64,000 nt of DNA from Calliphora vicina (taxonomy: Eukaryota > Arthropoda > Insecta > Diptera > Calliphoridae). Positions 11,601-20,544 of the stretch are shown here, in pieces. Made by a program: the position numbers and the translations under genes. The notes beneath the pieces were generated by a model that saw only the letters and a list, made by a program, of their open reading frames with translations, ran no database searches and was not told where the DNA came from. The first letter of the stretch is position 1. Each line of letters starts with the position of its first letter. The stretch is taken from assembly GCF_958450345.1 (NCBI RefSeq), contig NC_088783.1, positions 86,263,895-86,327,894 of the forward strand, given 5' to 3'.

Positions 11601-12840
11601 ATCTTTGGCCGAATATGATTCGGGTCGTTCCGGAACGGAGATCCAATTGTCGTGGGAACGAATTCTCTTAGTAGTTGGGTCTTCTGCGTTTGGCTTTTAA
11701 TTTTTACTCAATGATATGTCATAAGTTGGATTCGCATAAAATTCTGGCGCTGATGAAAAAATTTAAATATCTGTCGTATATTGAAAATTGGCTTCGCTCA
11801 ATAACCAGCTATAGTGTCGAAAAATGATTCGATATTAAAATTATAATAAAATGTATACAATTTCTTACTCGACATCGAATGCTTAAAATATACCATTTCG
11901 ATAAAAATTGAGAAACTTTTTTGAAAAAAAAAATAAAATTATAAAAAAAAAGTGGAGATTCATATTACTTTTAAAAATAGCGTATTAAATAAATTACCAA
12001 CCGTAATAATTGTTACTAATGTAAATTTTTTGTTTGTATTTTCAGAAAGATAAACGTACCTCCAAACCAAAAATTTGGTTATACCGCCATAAGGATACAG
12101 GCATTTCAAAAGGCGAAGCCACAGTTACATACGACGACATCAATGCGGCTCAATCTGCTATTGCTTGGTTTGACGGACGTGATTTTAACGGATGTGTTAT
12201 AAAGGTATCATTGGCTCAGCGTCCAAACAATTGGAACAAACCCGGCGGTGGTGGTGGTGGAGGCGGTGTAGGCCTCGGTCGTGGAGGTGGCGGCGGTCGT
12301 GGACGTGGTGGTGGACCTGGCGGAGATCGTGGAGATCGTCCTCGCTTCGATCGCGGTGGAGGTGGAGATTACGATTCTGGCAGAGGTGGAGATCGTGGCG
12401 GTGATGATCGCGGAGGTCGTCCTCGAATGGGAGGAAGCGGCGGAGGTGGTCCGGGAGGTAACAATAATGTCGCTCCTCGTGAAGGTGACTGGAAGTGCAG
12501 TAGCTGTAACAATACCAACTTCGCTTGGCGCAATGAGTGCAATCGTTGTAAAACACCTAAAAGTGGTGACGAAGGTGGTAGTAGTAGTGGTGGAAGAGGA
12601 GGAGGCGGTGGTGGTGGTAGTTATGGAGGTGGTGGTGACCGCGGCGGCTACAATAGAGACAACCGAGGCGGTGGTGGTTTCGGAGGTGGAAATAGATTTA
12701 GTGGAGGAGGTGGTGGTGGTGGTCGAGGAGGTGGCGGTGGCGATCGTGGAGGACGTCGCGATTATGGTGGTGGCGCAAGCAATAATAGTAGTGGTGGTCC
12801 CATGCGCAACAATCCTGGTAACCGTTCGAGACCCTATTAA
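2621..12840 (+). CDS. caz: Cabeza, FUS/TAF15-family RNA-binding protein
   Basis: Six coding exons: 2621-2627, 2687-2818, 2887-2983, 5926-5960, 7336-7505 and 12046-12840. All introns are GT-AG and the frame is continuous (phases 1,1,2,1,0), giving 411 aa, close to the ~400 aa of Drosophila Caz. Domain order: Gly/Tyr/Ser-rich N-terminus with a YNNFSVPPPNF block; RRM at about residues 120-206, with RNP2-like IFVSGM and RNP1-like KGEATVTY; RGG-rich linker; RanBP2-type zinc finger at about 294-319 (Cys 298, 301, 312, 315); Gly/Arg-rich tail ending RSRPY, a PY-type nuclear localisation signal. The family binds nascent and pre-mRNA in the nucleus and acts in transcription and splicing. Introns 3 to 5 are 2.9, 1.4 and 4.5 kb. 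Intron 5 splits the RRM and carries MITEs and an antisense LINE. No frame breaks. Confidence 0.96.
2687..2983 (+). CDS. caz: caz exons 2 and 3 (N-terminal low-complexity region)
   Basis: Exon 1 is only seven coding bases (ATGGATC, 2621-2627, donor GTAAGT). Exon 2 (2687-2818) follows a 59-bp intron and exon 3 (2887-2983) a 68-bp intron. They encode a Gly-rich segment with Asn, Tyr and Pro, including PPPNF and PPPSF motifs like those in Drosophila Caz. In FUS-family proteins this prion-like region drives condensation. The donors are GTAAAT (2819) and GTATGT (2984). Confidence 0.88.
2984..5925 (+). other. caz: caz intron 3
   Basis: AT-rich, no coding potential that I trust. It includes a dispersed-repeat fragment at about 4070-4250 (GATCCCAGTAACAGTTTA, then ATATCAACATTTTCTGA) that recurs near 19325-19345 and 19800-19830. 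A motif near 4640-4690 (ACAACAGACTTGGGTTTTTG) resembles the inner part of the MITE at 48802-48961. Nothing else recognised. Confidence 0.5.
5926..5960 (+). CDS. caz: caz exon 4 (35-bp micro-exon)
   Basis: A 35-bp exon between a TTTTAG acceptor and a GTAAAA donor encodes an Asn/Gly/Lys-rich linker (NGGGNKDNYNK). Its phases (2 in, 1 out) are the only ones that join exon 3 to exon 5 in frame, which is the main argument for it. 35 is not a multiple of three, so skipping it would shift the frame. Confidence 0.8.
5961..7335 (+). other. caz: caz intron 4
   Basis: 1375 bp of AT-rich sequence between exon 4 and exon 5. I find no inverted-repeat element, RNA gene or coding region. It ends in an acceptor preceded by a short pyrimidine-poor tract (AATTTACAG). 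Confidence 0.5.
7336..7505 (+). CDS. caz: caz exon 5 (first half of RRM)
   Basis: Encodes a Gly-rich run, then DLITQEDTIFVSGMD (RNP2 region), helix alpha-1 and the start of beta-2, ending ...AIGIIK at a phase-0 donor (GTAACG at 7506). The RRM is completed 4.5 kb downstream in exon 6. Confidence 0.93.
7680..7810. repeat. Dispersed repeat end, GGGGGTTATTATGTAATTCG
   Basis: The segment ending CGAATTACATAATAACCCCCC is the inverse of 13814-13930 (GGGGGTTATTATGTAATTCG, then TTCGAACGGATTTCTTTTCG), and both share TTCTGTAAAT nearby. A third weak relative is at about 51643 (GGGCTATTACGTAATTCG). These look like ends of one transposon family whose partner ends I could not pair locally. Confidence 0.45.
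7961..8244. mobile_element. MITE in caz intron 5
   Basis: The left end CCATAGAGAAACATAGAGCG and right end CGCTCTATG...TTCTCTATGG form inverted repeats. TTAAAG flanks both sides (7955-7960 and 8245-8250), consistent with a 6-bp target duplication or a degenerate 8-bp one. A second inverted repeat, CCCAATTC (8057) to GAATTGGG (8194) with matching GATGTCGTAGGGTTGTAT-type arms, is nested inside. A truncated relative of that inner element lies at about 24546-24665. Confidence 0.55.
8255..11690 (-). mobile_element. Decayed antisense LINE in caz intron 5
   Basis: Non-LTR retrotransposon inserted opposite to caz. Reading on the minus strand: a PHD-like remnant (about 11420-11330), endonuclease pieces (about 11240-10660, with CSSSPDIS), reverse transcriptase (about 10440-9310) and a C-terminal zinc-binding tail (about 9110-8466). 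Related ~100-bp sequences with GTTGACA...TTGGCCGA and TGTCGTGGGAA lie at 8291-8375 and 11590-11665, so the LINE is bracketed by direct repeats. Clade is probably CR1/Jockey-like. It is too decayed to be active. Confidence 0.8.
8466..11420 (-). pseudogene. LINE ORF2 remnant (endonuclease-RT), CR1/Jockey-like
   Basis: Recognisable blocks in several frames: CNGLRNKV (endonuclease start, about 11220), GPDGIS and YRPISLLSP (RT, about 10070-9890), HQHGFREAHSTTTAL (about 9810), then the palm motif and ALRIATG and PRHIRMDF (C-terminal region, about 9030-8840). The catalytic box normally written YADD reads NEDD here (codons at 9464-9475), so the active site is damaged as well as frame-shifted. The tail near 8470-8580 still reads like NLRPIDLW...PTEVAQFL. 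No selective constraint is evident. Confidence 0.78.
12046..12840 (+). CDS. caz: caz exon 6 (RRM second half, zinc finger, RGG tail)
   Basis: Starts after TTTTCAG and encodes residues 147/148 to 411. It begins KDKRTSKPKIWLY, contains the RNP1 motif KGEATVTY, two long Gly/Arg blocks and one RanBP2 zinc finger (WKCSSCNN...NECNRCK), and ends RSRPY followed by TAA. The strongly GC-rich Gly repeats create long open frames on other frames and strands, which I do not regard as genes. Confidence 0.96.
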   Translation, partial: KDKRTSKPKIWLYRHKDTGISKGEATVTYDDINAAQSAIAWFDGRDFNGCVIKVSLAQRPNNWNKPGGGGGGGGVGLGRGGGGGRGRGGGPGGDRGDRPRFDRGGGGDYDSGRGGDRGGDDRGGRPRMGGSGGGGPGGNNNVAPREGDWKCSSCNNTNFAWRNECNRCKTPKSGDEGGSSSGGRGGGGGGGSYGGGGDRGGYNRDNRGGGGFGGGNRFSGGGGGGGRGGGGGDRGGRRDYGGGASNNSSGGPMRNNPGNRSRPY

Positions 12841-13264
12841 TTTTACTACCATTATAGTGAGCACAACCAAATAACCATTTTTCAGTCAGATATGCCTAGT
12901 TTTTAAAATGAAAAAATGTGTTTTGTCGTTCGTTTTCGAGCATGTGTCACTCATATTAACGCAAATTAATTTTTTACTTTTAAGACTATCTGTAATTTTA
13001 AATGTCATTTTAATACCCCTGAAGATATGTAAAAAACCTTTTTACAGTGCAAAGAAAAACGAATAAGCATGTATTAATTTACTAACTATTGTATTACATG
13101 TTTAATATTATCTACACACATTGTAAATTTCCAAATTATACTTAACTGGATTGTTGGAAAAATAATTAATCCTTCAAATCAAAATAAAACAAAATCAAGA
13201 CTTATTATTGTCTTTACATAATGAATAAATTGTACAATTTATGTAATTTAGTTGAGTAATAATA
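12841..13264 (+). terminator. caz: caz 3' UTR and polyadenylation signals
   Basis: After the TAA, an AT-rich 3' UTR contains AATAAA at 13183-13188 and further AATAAA-like hexamers near 13224 and 13260. Any could serve as the cleavage signal, giving a 3' UTR of roughly 350-430 bases. No downstream gene until eas. Confidence 0.5.
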
Positions 13265-14447
13265 AAATTAAAACTAACATTTATCTTATCTCTCTTTTTA
13301 TTGCGACATATATGGGTGATTTCACGTCAAGTGAACCAACTTTTGAAAGCGATGTCTTCCGATCTGGATGAAATTTGTACCAATTTTTGATTTTTTTTTT
13401 AGAAAATCGAACTTTTTTCCAAAAGTTTGATTTTGGGTATATTCCTTTAAGGGCTTTTTGGTCTCGTAGTGGGATGTGAGTGGAATATCTATTATTATAT
13501 ATTTAGTGTAAAAAAACAGATAAAATTAAAGATTTGTGGCTCCCCAGCCGCAACAGCATATAAATTGGAAAATCAAAATAATCCTAAATAGGTCCCATCA
13601 GTGGCAAATTCCAAATATTGAAAAGAAAAACGTCTAGATTGAGAAAAAAATGCGCAAGGAATAAGGTAAAATATTCCACAGCTTAGCTATTCTCACAACA
13701 AACGATTTGTCAAAGCTGTAGAAATTCTGCGTATACAAATTTGAAGATTTCTAGTGGATCGTGAGAATGTAAATGATGTATACAGCAAAAGTTGTCTTCC
13801 AAATTTGATTATCAGGGGGTTATTATGTAATTCGAAACGAAATACAATCTATAAATCATACAAATTCGAACGGATTTCTTTTCGAAACGCATGTTCTGTA
13901 AATCACATTTTATAGAAGTGGTTTGAAACCACAAAAATGTGTTCTGTGCACATAATTTTGTAATTTTAAAACGTTCAGCTAAGTTGCTTTCGATTTGAAA
14001 TCACTTAATTTAATAATAATTTGAATCATGGTAAATAATGATTATAAGTTTATTTTAAAATTACTTTTTAATTCGCCCATATCGCGAATAAATATTTCAC
14101 TTGAAATATTTTCTATTTTGTGAAATTTTGTAAACAATGGGAACATTAATTTCACTGTTATTGCCAATAGGGTTAATTATGATTATAAAAGCTTAAAAAA
14201 TAAAAGTTATATTTTAATTTTTGCTTAGAAAATTAAAATTATTTGTAATTTAGTTTAACAAATAAGAGTTTATGCACGCACTCTAGAGGTAATTTCGACA
14301 CTAAATCCCTATTCTAAAGCTTATATTAACCGTCTTCAAATAACACAAAAAAATTATTTTCAAACAAAAAATAAAACTAAAAAAATAACGGTTATATTTT
14401 AAACAAGAAATAAAATTGAAAACAACTTTTATATTTTAAGCGAAAAA
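13265..14447. other. Intergenic, dispersed repeat fragments
   Basis: Contains GTGATTTCACGTCAAGTG followed by a region that looks repeat-derived (about 13316-13460). It also holds the GGGGGTTATTATGTAATTCG element end (about 13814-13930), which is inverted relative to 7680-7806. Otherwise AT-rich without coding potential. Confidence 0.4.
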
Positions 14448-16100
14448 TAAATCTCACAAAATAATAGATACACCTAATTGGAAAAAATTTAAATGGCGGT
14501 AACATTGAAAATTTCCTCGCAAGCGTTAAGAATACATCATATTATTAAAATTTCTATCTGGCAATGTCATGTCAGTCAAAAATCTGGCAACTATTTGCTT
14601 TCATGTTGATTTTTAAAAACGAATTTATTTGAATTACAAAAAATTATTTGCTCATAAAAATAGATACACATCAGTAATTTGTAATTTGTTTATATACAAT
14701 TTTTTTTTGTGCAATTTTTTGTTCCTATTTACGTGAAACAGTAAGTATAATTTAAATTTTAGCAACAATTTTATAAAAAATAGGACTCTTTTGAAGAAAA
14801 TGGGACGAAATCATCATTGTACCGAAGATGAGAAAAAAATTGTTCAAACGATGAGAAATCAAGGAAAATCATTACGGGAAATAGCAAAGAGCATAGGAAG
14901 ATCTTTACATTTTGTCCAAAATGCTTTATCTAAAAAACAAAAAAGAGAAACTCGCGGTAGACCAAAGAAAACCAGTCCAGAAACAGATAGGCGGATCGTC
15001 CTTATGGTTAAAAAAGACCCTTTCATATCATCGAAAGCTATTTCTGCGGAGCTATGTAACGAAATCAGTCCACAAACAGTTCGTCGTCGTCTTTTACAAG
15101 CTAAATTGCCGGGAAGAATTGCCAGAAAAGTGCCACTAATGCGCCAAAAAAATATCAAGACAGGATTAGAATTTGCTAAAGAGCACTTACAATGGTCCGG
15201 GTGTGAAGGCGAAAAAAAATGGAGAAATATTTTATGGAGCGACGAAACAAAAATAAATTTGTTTGGAAACGACTGCCAAAGAAATGTACGCCGACCAAAA
15301 GGAAAAGAATTCCACGTTAAATTTACAAAAAAGACGGTAAAACATGGCGGGGGAAACATAATGGTTTGGGGTTGCTTTTCATGGAATGGTGTTGGTCCGA
15401 TATTCCGAATAGAAGATACCATGAATGCTAGTGGGTATAGAGACATATTGGAAAACGTAATGCTTCCATATGCATCGGAAAATATGCCATTAATATGGAC
15501 ATTCCAGCAGGACAACGACCCAAAACATAGTTCAAGATTAGTTAAAAACTGGTTCTTGGAGAATAACGTACCTGTTTTAAGCTGGCCCAGCCAATCCCCT
15601 GATTTAAACCCAATAGAAAACTTGTGGAGTGAATTAAAGATAAGGCTTTCGAAGGAAGTTTTCAAAAATAAAGACGATTTATGGGAGAAAACGCAAAAAA
15701 TATGGTACGAGATTCCATTGGAGAAGTGTCAGAACTTGATATCCAGTATGCCCAGAAGAGTGGAGAAAGTTTTACAAAACAAAGGTGGATATACTGGATA
15801 CTAGCTTTACTTTAATAATAAACTAATTTTTTTAAGATAAAATTTATTAGCTTTTGTTTAATAAGAATTTTTAAAAATGTATCTATTATTTTTCACCAAA
15901 TTTTTCGAAATTTAAGAAATTTAATTTACTTTATAATATTTATTATTAATTATGAAATATTTTGTTTTTGTTTTTTACTCTCCTTTTAACTATAAATAAA
16001 AATCGACTGAATTTTTTTTATTATTTTACAATATACCATTATTTTTTTTCGTTTTTAAAAAATAAATTTTGGTGTATCTATTATTTTGAGCAGATGTGTA
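14448..16100 (+). mobile_element. Full-length Tc1-like transposon with IR/DR ends
   Basis: The outer TIR core is CAAAATAATAGATACACC at 14457-14474, perfectly inverted at 16071-16088. Inner, less perfect copies of TAGATACA lie at 14661-14668 (196 bp from the outer one) and 15879-15886 (194 bp). This gives the four-site, symmetric IR/DR layout known from S, Paris, Minos and Sleeping Beauty elements. TA dinucleotides at 14448-14449 and 16099-16100 are plausible target sites, but the left terminus is slightly diverged. The single ORF is intact. Confidence 0.85.
14800..15804 (+). CDS. Tc1-like transposase (DD34E), intact
   Basis: 334 aa from the first ATG (14800). A TTG lies nine bases upstream in the same frame, but a eukaryotic start there is unlikely. 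The N-terminus (about residues 5-105) is a paired-like double helix-turn-helix, with a GRPK hook near residue 54. The DDE catalytic core has D148 in WSDETK, D238 in QQDNDPKH and E273 in NPIENLW, with exactly 34 residues between the second D and the E. That defines the Tc1 branch of the Tc1/mariner superfamily. Length is typical of the family (about 340 aa). It would bind the four terminal repeats and move the element by cut-and-paste at TA. No stop or frameshift is visible, so it may still be active or only recently silenced. Confidence 0.93.
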   Translation: MGRNHHCTEDEKKIVQTMRNQGKSLREIAKSIGRSLHFVQNALSKKQKRETRGRPKKTSPETDRRIVLMVKKDPFISSKAISAELCNEISPQTVRRRLLQAKLPGRIARKVPLMRQKNIKTGLEFAKEHLQWSGCEGEKKWRNILWSDETKINLFGNDCQRNVRRPKGKEFHVKFTKKTVKHGGGNIMVWGCFSWNGVGPIFRIEDTMNASGYRDILENVMLPYASENMPLIWTFQQDNDPKHSSRLVKNWFLENNVPVLSWPSQSPDLNPIENLWSELKIRLSKEVFKNKDDLWEKTQKIWYEIPLEKCQNLISSMPRRVEKVLQNKGGYTGY

Positions 16101-16704
16101 CATAACTAAAATAAAAATTAATGCGGCTAACGGTAGTCCGCAACAAGGATCGCGTAGGTGTACGTACTACTTATGGGCGTAGCATTTATCTTTCAATATT
16201 ATTTTAAGTCTGATTTAAATACGTAAATAAAAATACATACCTACTTTTAAAATATTATAGTTATGTAAATAATTATAATTTGTTAAGAACTTATCTTTTG
16301 GTTTGCGATTGAAAATAAATGTCATGGGGTATCATAGAGAGGAGACGTAATTGTCAAAAACCTAACTCTTGCAACAACAAAATAAATTCTAGTCAGTGTA
16401 TTTTGTTGTATCAGACATATGATTTTTTGTTGTAATTTTGTATGACATATTGTAGTGATGACAAAAGTTGTTTCTAAAACTCAAATTTAATTTGGGGTTT
16501 GAAAAAACGACAAAACTATATTTTTGTTAGGTCGTTTTAATCGAAACAAGTTTATAACTTTTGTATTATTCGAGTGATAGATTTCTTTTTATCATTCGAC
16601 CGAATAACGAGTAAAATTTATTATTTGTAATGAAAATAAATTAATTTGAACAAAATGTCAATAAAATTTCTGAATGAATTACATTAGCTTTGTTCAATAA
16701 CTAA
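16101..16704. other. Intergenic, MITE fragment at 16333-16470
   Basis: The stretch ATAGAGAGGAGACGTAATTG then TGTCAAAAACCTAAC and CAACAACAAAAT matches, in part inverted, the MITE at 48802-48961 (TTGACAATTACGTCTTGTC). It is a truncated copy. The rest is AT-rich with nothing recognised. Confidence 0.4.
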
Positions 16705-17259
16705 TGCCCAGTTTTTGACTTGTTATTTAAATACGTATTTAGTTAATTTTAACTTAAAATTAAGTTGTATTTAAATACAGTTTGAGTTTTTCAGTGCTAC
16801 ATAATTTGTCTTATTTAAATAAGATAAAAGTATGGTAGCACTACTAAATATTAAAAATTTATCGATAGTTTTGTTTAAAACAGCTGTTCAACCAAAACAA
16901 AAATTGATACATTTTGCCCAATAAGAAATAAAAGTTTATTAAACAATAAAATTATTGGTAGGAAAATGCACAAAAGAAGCTCCAATTGCCCCGCATCGGA
17001 ATTGTAGTTTTTGCAAGACGCTTTTTTTAGCAAGACGCTGTTGTTTGTTTTTTTTTTTTCTACAATAGAGTGAAAAAAAAACCAAACAACAAAAGTCAGC
17101 TGTCAAAAACATATGGTAGTTTATGAAACTTAAATAGAATTTAAATGGCCAACGTTGGCCATTTAAGTATCATTTAAAAAAGCACTGAGAAACTCATTTT
17201 CGTATTTAAATAGAACTTAAATATAATTCATATTTAAATACGAAGTCAAAAACTGGCTC
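16705..17259. mobile_element. Harbinger-type MITE (TAA TSD)
   Basis: The ends TGCCCAGTTTTTGACTTG (from 16705) and CAAAAACTGGCTC (to 17259) continue into matching TATTTAAATAC arms. TAA is found on both sides (16702-16704 and 17260-17262). The interior is rich in TATTTAAATA and contains a perfect 26-bp palindrome at 17141-17166 centred on AACGTT. 555 bp, no coding capacity. Confidence 0.6.
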
Positions 17260-17566
17260 TAACAGTTGTTACTAGTTAGTAACAATTGTTACTGGAAAAG
17301 CGTTCATTAACTCAAAAAACTTTCAAGTAGAGCAAAAATCAAGAGCGTATAAATTTTAGAGACTGTTCTCTCGTTGCAAACTATTACAAGTCCTATTTTG
17401 AACTCGTAATTGTTAGCAGCTTATATTTCATATGTTTTGTGTTATTATTTATTTATTTTTGTGGTGAAAAAATGTAAAAAAAAAAAATTTTAAAATTTAA
17501 ATTGAAGAAAATGTGAGTATTTTACATTTTAAAAGGAATAATATAAGAAAATTGTATGTATAAAAC

Positions 17567-18591
17567 CATGATAAAAATATAGAAGGTAGTTTCAATCAAA
17601 ATTTTTTTTTTAAAATAAGGTTTTTTGAAGTTTCCTTTTTTTGTGAGCATTATAAAAAGTGTTGCCACATTCCAAAAAATGATTATGATTTTCGAGAATT
17701 TTTTTACAAAAAATGTGTAATTTAATTTATTATTTAAATAAAAATGTATTATGTTGTGTTGGGAGTTATTGATTCAATTCCTAACGTTCGATTACTTATT
17801 AAAACACGATGACTATTTTTATATGTATGCATTTTCTTCATTTTTTTTATTACTATGTAAATATTTTATATCTTTTAAATGGAGCTTTAATTATAAGAGA
17901 CATGTAGCACACGGAAGAATGTATTTTGAAGATCTAGCCGAGCACTCTCAGAAAATATAAAAAGTCTTTGAAATCGGATGGAAAACAAAAAATGGCACGC
18001 GTTTAACAAATTTACATGTCGAAGGTGCCCTACTTTGGGTCACATAGCGCCGCCATTGAAGTATTTGTGGGGTTCATTTTCAAATCTTAAACTCGAATAT
18101 TCCTTGGGTACGCCGTTTAGAAATACGAGATTTATTTTCAAATAATTTCGATTCTACTCCAGTGTGCATAGTTAATGGATTATGATCGGTAATAATCGGT
18201 GATATATATCCCAAAATATGTTTACATAATAAATAGTATTTTGAAGTTACCTTGTGTTCATTGGGACAGCATTCATATCCAATCTCACACGCTTTGTTTT
18301 AACTGAAATATTACTTTTAACTAAATGGTCGGAGCACACCATTGGCTGTTTTGGCAAATCTTCTTCGCAAGCTTTACATATATCCATAAACTGTTGTTGT
18401 TGTTGGGTAAATATTTTTTCTATTTTTTTAATAATTTTCAAATTAATGAAAATTATGTATTCCCAAAGGGAAAATTTGAAATTGATATGGCATTACTATT
18501 TTAACGAAAACGTCAAAATCCTTAAGCATGTCAGACGTAGAATTTTAAAAAATAAAGAGAGAATGAAACTACCTTCTATTTTTCTACTATG
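17567..18591. mobile_element. P-element-like derivative, copy 1
   Basis: A perfect 8-bp target duplication TATAAAAC (17559-17566 and 18592-18599) brackets 31-bp TIRs that agree at 26 of 31 positions. The left end begins CATGATAAAAATATAGAAGG. The Drosophila P element end also begins CATGAT and carries an AAGGTGGT-like block where this one has AAGGTAGT. 8-bp TSDs and 31-bp TIRs are P hallmarks. The 1025-bp body is not a full transposase gene. On the minus strand (about 18441-18247) it holds a THAP-like remnant with CSDHL and NAVPM. Nearly identical to copy 2 (26696-27680). Confidence 0.85.
18247..18441 (-). pseudogene. P-like transposase THAP-domain remnant (copy 1)
   Basis: An open segment of about 64 codons, without ATG at its start, contains CKACEEDLPKQPMVCSDHL and RLDMNAVPMNTR. 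The C-x2-H pair followed by the AVP box near the end is the C-terminal half of a THAP zinc finger, the DNA-binding domain of P-element transposases and THAP9. It ends at a potential splice donor (AAG|GTAACT). The first CxxC half is missing, so no functional protein is expected. Confidence 0.6.
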
Positions 18592-18793
18592 TATAAAACA
18601 ATTGTTACTGGAAAAGTTCATTTACTTTTTACTATTTTTGAGAATTTAAGAGATTAATTTTGTAAATTTTGATTTTATTCTCTCGTTGCAAGTATTTACT
18701 GGGAAAGTAAATGAACAGACCTATTAATACACTATTTTTTAAATTTCAAAAAAGATTACTGGACTAAAAGTTGTTATAAGTCATAGTACATAA

Positions 18794-19198
18794 CAGAGAT
18801 GGGGGTAGTGCACTAAATTTGCAGTTTCCACTAAATGTTAGTGATAGTGCAACATTTTTCTCTAAAACTTATAGCTAATTAGTGGAAAAATATAGTCTCC
18901 ACTTTTTAAATATTTGATTGGAATATTTCTATAAACACCATTTTTTGAGATTTTAGTGCATATAATATAACTAAAGCTTTCATGTGGTGACTGTTAAAAA
19001 TTTGCACTATTTTATTTATTGTAGTGCAAAATTTTCATTACCATTACCACTTTTTTAATGGTAGTTAAAATATGTTTCACTATCACTAAATTTTTTTTTA
19101 GTGATGAAAAATAGTGGAAAATCAAAATGTTGTCACTATAGTGGGATTTAGTGGAAACCTTAGTGCACTAAATATTTAATGCACTACCCCCAACTCTG
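18794..19198. mobile_element. hAT-type MITE, AGTGCACTAAA-rich
   Basis: The ends are CAGAGATGGGGGTAGTGC (18794) and GCACTACCCCCAACTCTG (to 19198), a CAGAG-TGGG hAT signature. The flanking 8-mers GTACATAA (18786-18793) and ATATATAA (19199-19206) agree at six of eight bases, a decayed 8-bp TSD. The interior repeats CACTAAA and AGTGCA many times, probably subterminal transposase sites. 405 bp, no ORF. Confidence 0.7.
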
Positions 19199-19410
19199 AT
19201 ATATAAATATATTCAGAATTGGTTAATTTGCCTTAAAATACATATTAAGTCCAATTTAAGAATGAAATTTATTTACGATAGCAAGACTTATCTGTGGGCT
19301 AGATGATATTTTGGAACAAAACAAGATCCCAGTAACAGTTTATATTTTCATAATTTTTTCTGTTTATATTCATACATAATATGTATTACATATGTTCAGT
19401 ATTGCTTAAA

Positions 19411-19773
19411 GTATTTATAGACGGCAATACTGAGTATTAACACTTTTCAAATTTAAAATATTATTGAAATCATTCGGTATTTCCAAAAATCGTTTCGAAA
19501 AAACATTTATTGTTTACACAATAGTATTACAAATATTTTATTTATTTGTTGATAGATATTTTTCTGCAAACTTTATTTTTATTTTATATTTTCTTGACAT
19601 TTTTGTTTGCCTGATTTGTATTTATAAATACATACCCGATACATATGAAAATAAAAAGTATTTGAAAAAATCATTCGTAGTTTTTGATATATTTCATTCT
19701 AGACGATGAAATTATATTATGATACTTGAATTTCTGACAAATATTAATACTCAGTATTGCAGTCTATAAATAC
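19411..19773. mobile_element. MITE with GTATTTATAGAC ends
   Basis: GTATTTATAGACGGCAATAC with TGAGTATTAA (19411-19440) is inverted at 19744-19773 with one or two differences. It sits inside a dispersed repeat whose left and right flanks (about 19320-19345 and 19790-19830) match 4070-4250. The left half of the MITE recurs in inverse orientation at about 46575-46760. No clear TSD. Confidence 0.55.
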
Positions 19774-19838
19774 CTTTAAAACTCTGGGGTATACATATAT
19801 TCTGAATATCAACATTTACTGAAGTACTGTCCAAGGTA

Positions 19839-20165
19839 TCTTATATATAAATAGGCCACACGTTTTTTTGTGGTACACATTTAAGTATGTTATTGTCCAC
19901 CAATATTGATGAAATTTGTATGGTTTAAAAGGTTATTTTCTCTAGATCTGCACAATATAAATTTTTTTAAAAAATTCTTTCCATAAAAGTGGTAAAAAGC
20001 GTTTTAAATTTGCTTGAAAAACAACAGCAATATGTTTATGCACATCTAAATACATACACGTGCATTTGTACACACACGTGAAAAATATTTTTGCGTATAT
20101 GTACTCAAAAGTAACTGTATAACATCGTTATTAGTGGTTGAATTTTGACCACCAGGCGGTCCTAG
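19839..20165 (+). mobile_element. Non-autonomous Helitron, copy 1
   Basis: Starts TCTTATATATAAATAGGCC after an A and ends GACCACCAGGCGGTCCTAG before a T. This gives the 5'-TC, 3'-CTAG and A|T target of Helitrons, with a small GACC...GGTC stem just before CTAG. No TIRs and no TSD, as expected. Copy 2 at 30385-30500 has the same ends with most of the middle missing. 327 bp, no Rep/helicase. Confidence 0.65.
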
Positions 20166-20544
20166 TATTAATTATAAGGTAGTGTTATCAGAACAGCTTA
20201 TCGTTTTTTGCTACTATGTTCATTTTTCGCAGTGGTGTAAAATAAATGTCAAACTTTGTTTTGCTGTTACATTCGTTTATGTTTTAAAACCAATAATAAT
20301 ACTACACGAAATTAGTTTTATTTTTAAAAACATCAAATTAAATTAGGTACAAACATTCAAATTTATAAACTATTTTTGTTTAACAAAAATTCGCTTTGAT
20401 TTATTTGTCAGCTGTTTTTGACATTTTTCCCTGACAGCCAATTCGCCTTCAAGTGCAGGCGCAATGTCAAACTACATATAAAACAAATATAACCAATTCG
20501 CTCGGTATTCTGAATTCGGCGATGAAACTACCTTATAATTAATA
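20166..20544. mobile_element. Inverted-repeat element with TATTAATTATAAGGTAGT ends
   Basis: An 18-bp perfect inverted repeat, TATTAATTATAAGGTAGT at 20166-20183 and its complement at 20527-20544. It begins directly after the CTAG of Helitron copy 1. The interior has CAGCTG and TTTGACATTT motifs that are common in the other MITEs here. The palindromic TAATTA at the ends makes the exact TSD ambiguous. Confidence 0.5.

Noticed and set aside
12208..12874. Long open frames on the minus strand and other plus frames across caz exon 6
   Set aside because: They consist of low-complexity Thr/Ser/Val or Arg/Trp repeats that are shadows of the GGN glycine codons in the real frame.
14859..15665. 268-codon antisense frame over the Tc1-like transposase
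   Set aside because: Mirror of the transposase. No independent domain; the sense frame has the full DD34E structure.
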